NCBI GenBank assembly: GCA_029747015.1
Contig: JAKOGI010000416.1
Location: 110,001 to 174,000, forward strand
DNA length: 64,000 nt
Reading direction: 5' to 3'
Origin: Carnegiea gigantea
Taxonomy: Eukaryota; Streptophyta; Magnoliopsida; Caryophyllales; Cactaceae
The notes under the pieces were generated by a model that was given only the letters and a program-made list of their open reading frames with translations, was not told where the DNA came from and did no database searches. Below are positions 60,399 through 64,000 of this stretch, in pieces (within the stretch, counting starts at the first letter, position 1; every line of letters begins with the position of its first letter). A program made the translations under genes and the position numbers.

Positions 60399-61120
60399 TA
60401 GCAAGTTAGAGCATTAGAGGTACACACTGGAGTCTAGAGGATTTAGCGTGAGTAGATCAAAAGCTGAATACCTCCATTACTGCTTTAGCGGGAGGGAAGG
60501 TGCGGGGGCAAATATCACAATTGACGGAGTGCCGATATCGAAGGTTGAGAAGTTTAGACACCTCGGTTCATTCGTTCAGCAGAATGGTGAGATTGACGAA
60601 GATATTAACCAGCGCATTAAAGTCGGTTGGCTAAAATGGAAGCATGCTACGGGTGTGCTATGTGATAAGAGGATGCCTGTAGGTTTAAAAGGCAAAGTTT
60701 ATCGTACGGTAGTGAGACCCGCTATGATGTACGGTTCGGAGCGCTGGGCGTTAAAGAAAACTCAGATTCAAAGGCTGTTAGTCGCAGAGATGAGGATGAT
60801 CAGATGGATATGTGGGTATACGAGATTGGATAAAATTAGGAATGAAGTGATAAGAGACTTAGTCAAAGTGGTATCCATCGAAGACAAGATGAGGGAATCA
60901 AGACTAAGATGGTTTGGCCATGTGAAAAGAAGGAGCGTGGACGCACCAGTAAGGAGATGTGAGACTATTAACATCCCTGTCGGTAACAGAGGGAGAGGTC
61001 GACCAAAGAAGAGTTTGGATGAGGTGATTAGAGGGGACCTGAAAGTTGTAGGATTGACGGAGGACATGGTTCAGGATAGAAGACTCTGACGGGATAGGAT
61101 TAAAGTCGTAGATCGAGGAG
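60399..61120 (+). pseudogene. LINE C-terminal part of RT (direct part)
   Basis: RYTLESRGFSVSRSKAEYL follows directly on from the RT palm. Next come KVEKFRHLGSFVQQNGEI, RPAMMYGSERWALKK, MRMIRWICG and MRESRLRWFGHVKRR (near 60890-60935), the signature end of plant RTE proteins. TGG-to-TAG (near 60411) and TGG-to-TGA (61087) changes break the frame. Confidence 0.88.
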
Positions 61121-61476
61121 CTTTGTCGGCATAGTGCTTGTCGGTTGTAATAGGGTAGGTTTTGCTGCGGGTTCTTGTTTGTTGTGCTATTGGCAGGTAG
61201 TACTTGCTTCTGGAGAGGTCATTATATGTCTATCGCTGCTAAGGTATGGTACCTCCCCCCCTCTGCTTTACTATACCAGTGGTTCTCTTTATTTAACCCT
61301 TCTTTTATAAATGTTTGTAAATGTTTTCACAAAATTCTCGTTTGGTGGGTCACCTGGAATCAGCCTCTCATTAGGCAGAGATGTCGGTTGAGGTAAGGCT
61401 GCCTACACTTGGATCTCCTCAAACCCTGCGAAAGCAGGATCCACATTGGGAGTTGTTATTATTGTTGTTGTTGTTG
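61121..61476 (+). repeat. LINE 3' UTR and (GTT)n tail
   Basis: GAATCAGCCTCTCATTAG, GGTAAGGCTGCCTACA and GCGAAAGCAGGATCCACA lie at 61350-61445, followed by (ATT/GTT)n. The inverse complement is shared with the small element at 32599-32749. Confidence 0.75.
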
Positions 61477-61619
61477 TTAATTACGCAATTTCAAAAAATT
61501 AGTGAACTCGTTAGAAATTAACCAAGTCATAATAACGCGAAATTAGCAAATTGTGTGAAGGTATATGGGGTCAAGAATAGTAAAATTAGATGAATTTGGA
61601 TCGAATCCGGTCTAATGAG

Positions 61620-62190
61620 TGGGGATTAAACACCCAAACAACCAAAAAAAAAAAAAGAAAAGAACCCAAAAGGGGCTGGTGCCTCTTTCTTTTTTGGTAG
61701 GAAACACGAAGAGGAGGGACTCTGCTTTTGTGCCCCTCCTCCACCAGTGAGAGAAAACCGCCAGAATAGAGAGAGAGAGAGGTGAATCGAGAGAGTGACA
61801 GGGCAGGAACAAGAGTAGGTCGGCTGCCGGCCAGTTCACGGCATTATCACTGGCATGCTCGGAGTGAGAGCCATGCAAGGTGGGGTGCAAAGATAGGGTT
61901 TTGAAAACCCCAGGCCACCACCATTGCGCCCACTAAACCAGAAGAAGAGAGCGAAAGAGAGAGTTAGAGTGGATACAATTCGTACAGTAGTAGCCGCACG
62001 TGCAGATGGGTGTGAATTCGCAACCTAAGTATCAACCACAACTTTGAGTCAGTGAGTTAATCCAGTCGAATTTGGGGGTCTATTCACGTGGGTTTGGGGC
62101 GTGAAAACAACAAGTGAGTCGAAATCCAGGTTTTCAAGTATCCAAATCGAGCCCAAAAGCCCCTAGAATGGGTCCTTAGCTTGGATTCAA
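61620..62190 (+). other. Possible 5' UTR exon of a host gene extending past the window
   Basis: GA-rich leader (GAGAGAGAGAGAG near 61770), no TE similarity, and a good splice donor TTCAAG|GTGGGTTTT near 62190. No coding exon was found before the end of the window, so this is weak. Confidence 0.3.
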
Positions 62191-64000
62191 GGTGGGTTTT
62201 CTCTTCCTCCTAATTATCGTAATTTCAAACAAATTTAACGGTTTTAGGTAGTCTATGTTTAGATTTTGGAATTGTCTCGATAATTGGAAGATTTAGGGTT
62301 GAATTAAAGTGAAAATGGTTTTAAAACTGATGTAGAGTTTATGAATGTTTTTAACGACTGATTTTGCTAATCAGGTGATTTGAGGAAATTGTAGAGTAGC
62401 CCATAATCATGTTTTAATGTCGTTGCTAAATCAGTTTAATATGTCTAAATTCTTTTTTTGATGGCTGCATATGTGTGCTATGATTATGGGTGCTGGTTTC
62501 ATGAATTTGACGATTGAATTATTGTGATATCGAACCGAGCTTAGTAGTTAGATGGCCTGAGGTGAAACTATTGAGTGATTCGAGGTTTTTGTGGCCGATG
62601 TTGTGTGAGGAGGGAGCCTCGGTTTGATATTAATCGCAATCATGTGAATTCCGAAGTATTTAGGATATTAGATTGATTCTGCTAAAATTGTTCCTGCGAA
62701 GTGATATGAATGTGCTATTTGTGAACCCCTTCCCTCTTGAATTGTTTAAATGATGCTACGTGAACGGTTTGTGAACTTAGAAATCTTTAGGAAGGGTCGT
62801 TGAAAGCATGTTTTCATAATTTTAAATGTTTCTAAAGGTTCACCAGTTGCCTGTTCGATTGTTAAGATGCTTGTAGCAACCTGCTCTTCTTTGTGCCTTC
62901 GTCTTGAAGCCCGCGCCTTTGACCCTAAGACCCTTTGTGCTTTTTTTGCACTTCGGGCTTTTTTAATCTAAGGTTGTGATCCAATGGTGATACTGTAGCA
63001 ACCTACTCCTCTTTTCCTAGCATATCTTCTCTTGAGGCCAAGTCAAAGTGAAATACTCATTATCATTTGACTTAAATCTCTCAGAAATAGAAAAAGGTTT
63101 TGTACTTGGACAGGCAGGTGTCATTTGCTTTCTGGCTTAGTCCAGTGACATATTTGCTATAGGCAGAAGTGAAGTCCAGCTTTAATGCCAATGGTGTGTA
63201 TGCTGTTTTCTAACCAAAATGTGTTGTATAAACTATGTTGGGTGAATTCTGTCATAAATGGAAGGGAACAATGTTAGACGAGATAGAATTTATCAAGGTA
63301 CTATGTCAGCAAAAATGACGTTTGGTGTGATCTTCTGCAGTATGTTGAGTTTTGTTGAATAGGATTTTGGTGCTATCATACTTCTTGCTAGGAATTGCAT
63401 GATTGCTAGTGGCTTTACCTTATATGCATCAATTCTCAGTTGAGATTAACTTATTGTATCATTAAGTAATTAAATCTTTAATTCTCTACAATCTCAAGCA
63501 ATGATAAATGTGGTGACTCTGAACAACTTCTTCCTTGTAACCCTTTCTTCAATTTGGTTATCTGATCATCTGGTACTGGATATCTCTAAATTATTTTACA
63601 AAAAAGCCGGGGTGCACAAGGGACATGATTGGGTGGAGAATAGTTCAGATTTACTGCTGAATGTTCCATGCGTTGCCATTTTCTTTTGAGGCCTACAGGA
63701 TGTGGAATTGTCACTTAATCTCTCTGATTCCCTATTGTTAAAAGCCTCACAGATTCCCTAGAATTTTTTTATGAATTTGATTCAGATATGTGCCAATTGA
63801 TTTTCAAATCTTGAGATAAATAGTGCATTGACTTTTTTGGATGGGTTAGTTTGAAAATTAAGACTTCTATAGATTTCTATGTAAATTCTAAAGAACTTAG
63901 ACTCTTCTAGAATTTCCCGCTGATTCCTAAGACTTCTCTTGATCTCTACAAATGCCCACATATTCGTACATATTTTTAATTCCTTCAAAATTTAGCTTAG
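62190..64000. other. No coding sequence seen
   Basis: T-rich on the plus strand, compatible with a long intron. A short repeat GTAGCAACCT(G/A)CTC occurs at 62874 and 62996. Confidence 0.4.

Larger units (their letters stand above)
57053..61476 (+). mobile_element. RTE-clade LINE with 5' inversion
   Basis: The element is in two opposite pieces. From 60395 down to 57053 (minus strand) lie the 5' UTR, endonuclease and RT up to just before the catalytic YADD/FADD motif. From about 60399 to 61476 (plus strand) lie the rest of the ORF, a 3' UTR and a (GTT)n tail. The two pieces abut in the protein with only about 15 residues missing. Imperfect target duplications flank it: 57033-57052 and 61477-61495, both TTAATTA-N3-AATTT-(G)C-AAA. 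This is the structure expected from twin priming during one insertion. Confidence 0.85.

Overview
The window is plant nuclear DNA, most likely from a eudicot. It carries a complete four-exon class III peroxidase gene, and almost everything else is viral or transposon-derived. No rRNA, tRNA or CRISPR was seen.

1-19,573: a head-to-tail array of an endogenous pararetrovirus (family Caulimoviridae). The same ~7.27 kb unit recurs at spacings of 7,264-7,288 bp. The window opens inside the transactivator tail of a diverged upstream unit. Two full units (copies 1 and 2) and a truncated third follow. Each unit has six closely linked ORFs: ORF1 (142 aa, unknown), ORF2 (104 aa, unknown, containing the tRNA-Met primer-binding site), coat protein (550 aa, CCHC knuckle), movement protein (395 aa), protease-reverse transcriptase-RNase H (666 aa) and transactivator (372 aa). 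Each successive ORF is shifted +1, and three of the junctions are 8-nt ATGNNTRA overlaps. Between units lies a control region with upstream repeats, a TATA box, a four-codon uORF abutting a hairpin, and a poly(A) signal. Copy 1 has broken coat and movement ORFs, copy 2 a broken movement ORF, and copy 3 ends in the protease domain, fused to a leader fragment. The array ends at a (TA)n tract.

19,574-24,840: AT-rich DNA with direct repeats and a possible 5' exon of a minus-strand transcript. 24,844-31,877: a decayed Helitron (Rep-helicase plus RPA-like gene) with a clear hairpin-CTAG 3' end. 32,289-33,110: a Stowaway MITE, a small retroposed element with an 11-bp target duplication, and a GGTTTGG-rich repeat. 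34,065-36,921: the peroxidase gene (minus strand), whose first intron appears to use a GC donor. 37,130-43,050: AT-rich DNA with a ~177-bp tandem repeat and a non-autonomous hAT element nested in an older inverted-repeat element.

43,050-51,160: a degenerate CACTA (En/Spm) element encoding a TNP2-like transposase on the minus strand. It is split by a 3.5 kb non-autonomous LTR retrotransposon with TSD CACAT. 51,420-56,320: unassigned, starting with an LTR-like TGTAACACCC. 56,324: a lone CACTA-type terminus. 57,053-61,476: an RTE-clade LINE whose 5' part is inverted relative to its 3' part, a twin-priming structure with an imperfect target duplication. 61,480-64,000: probably the 5' end of a host gene that continues beyond the window.
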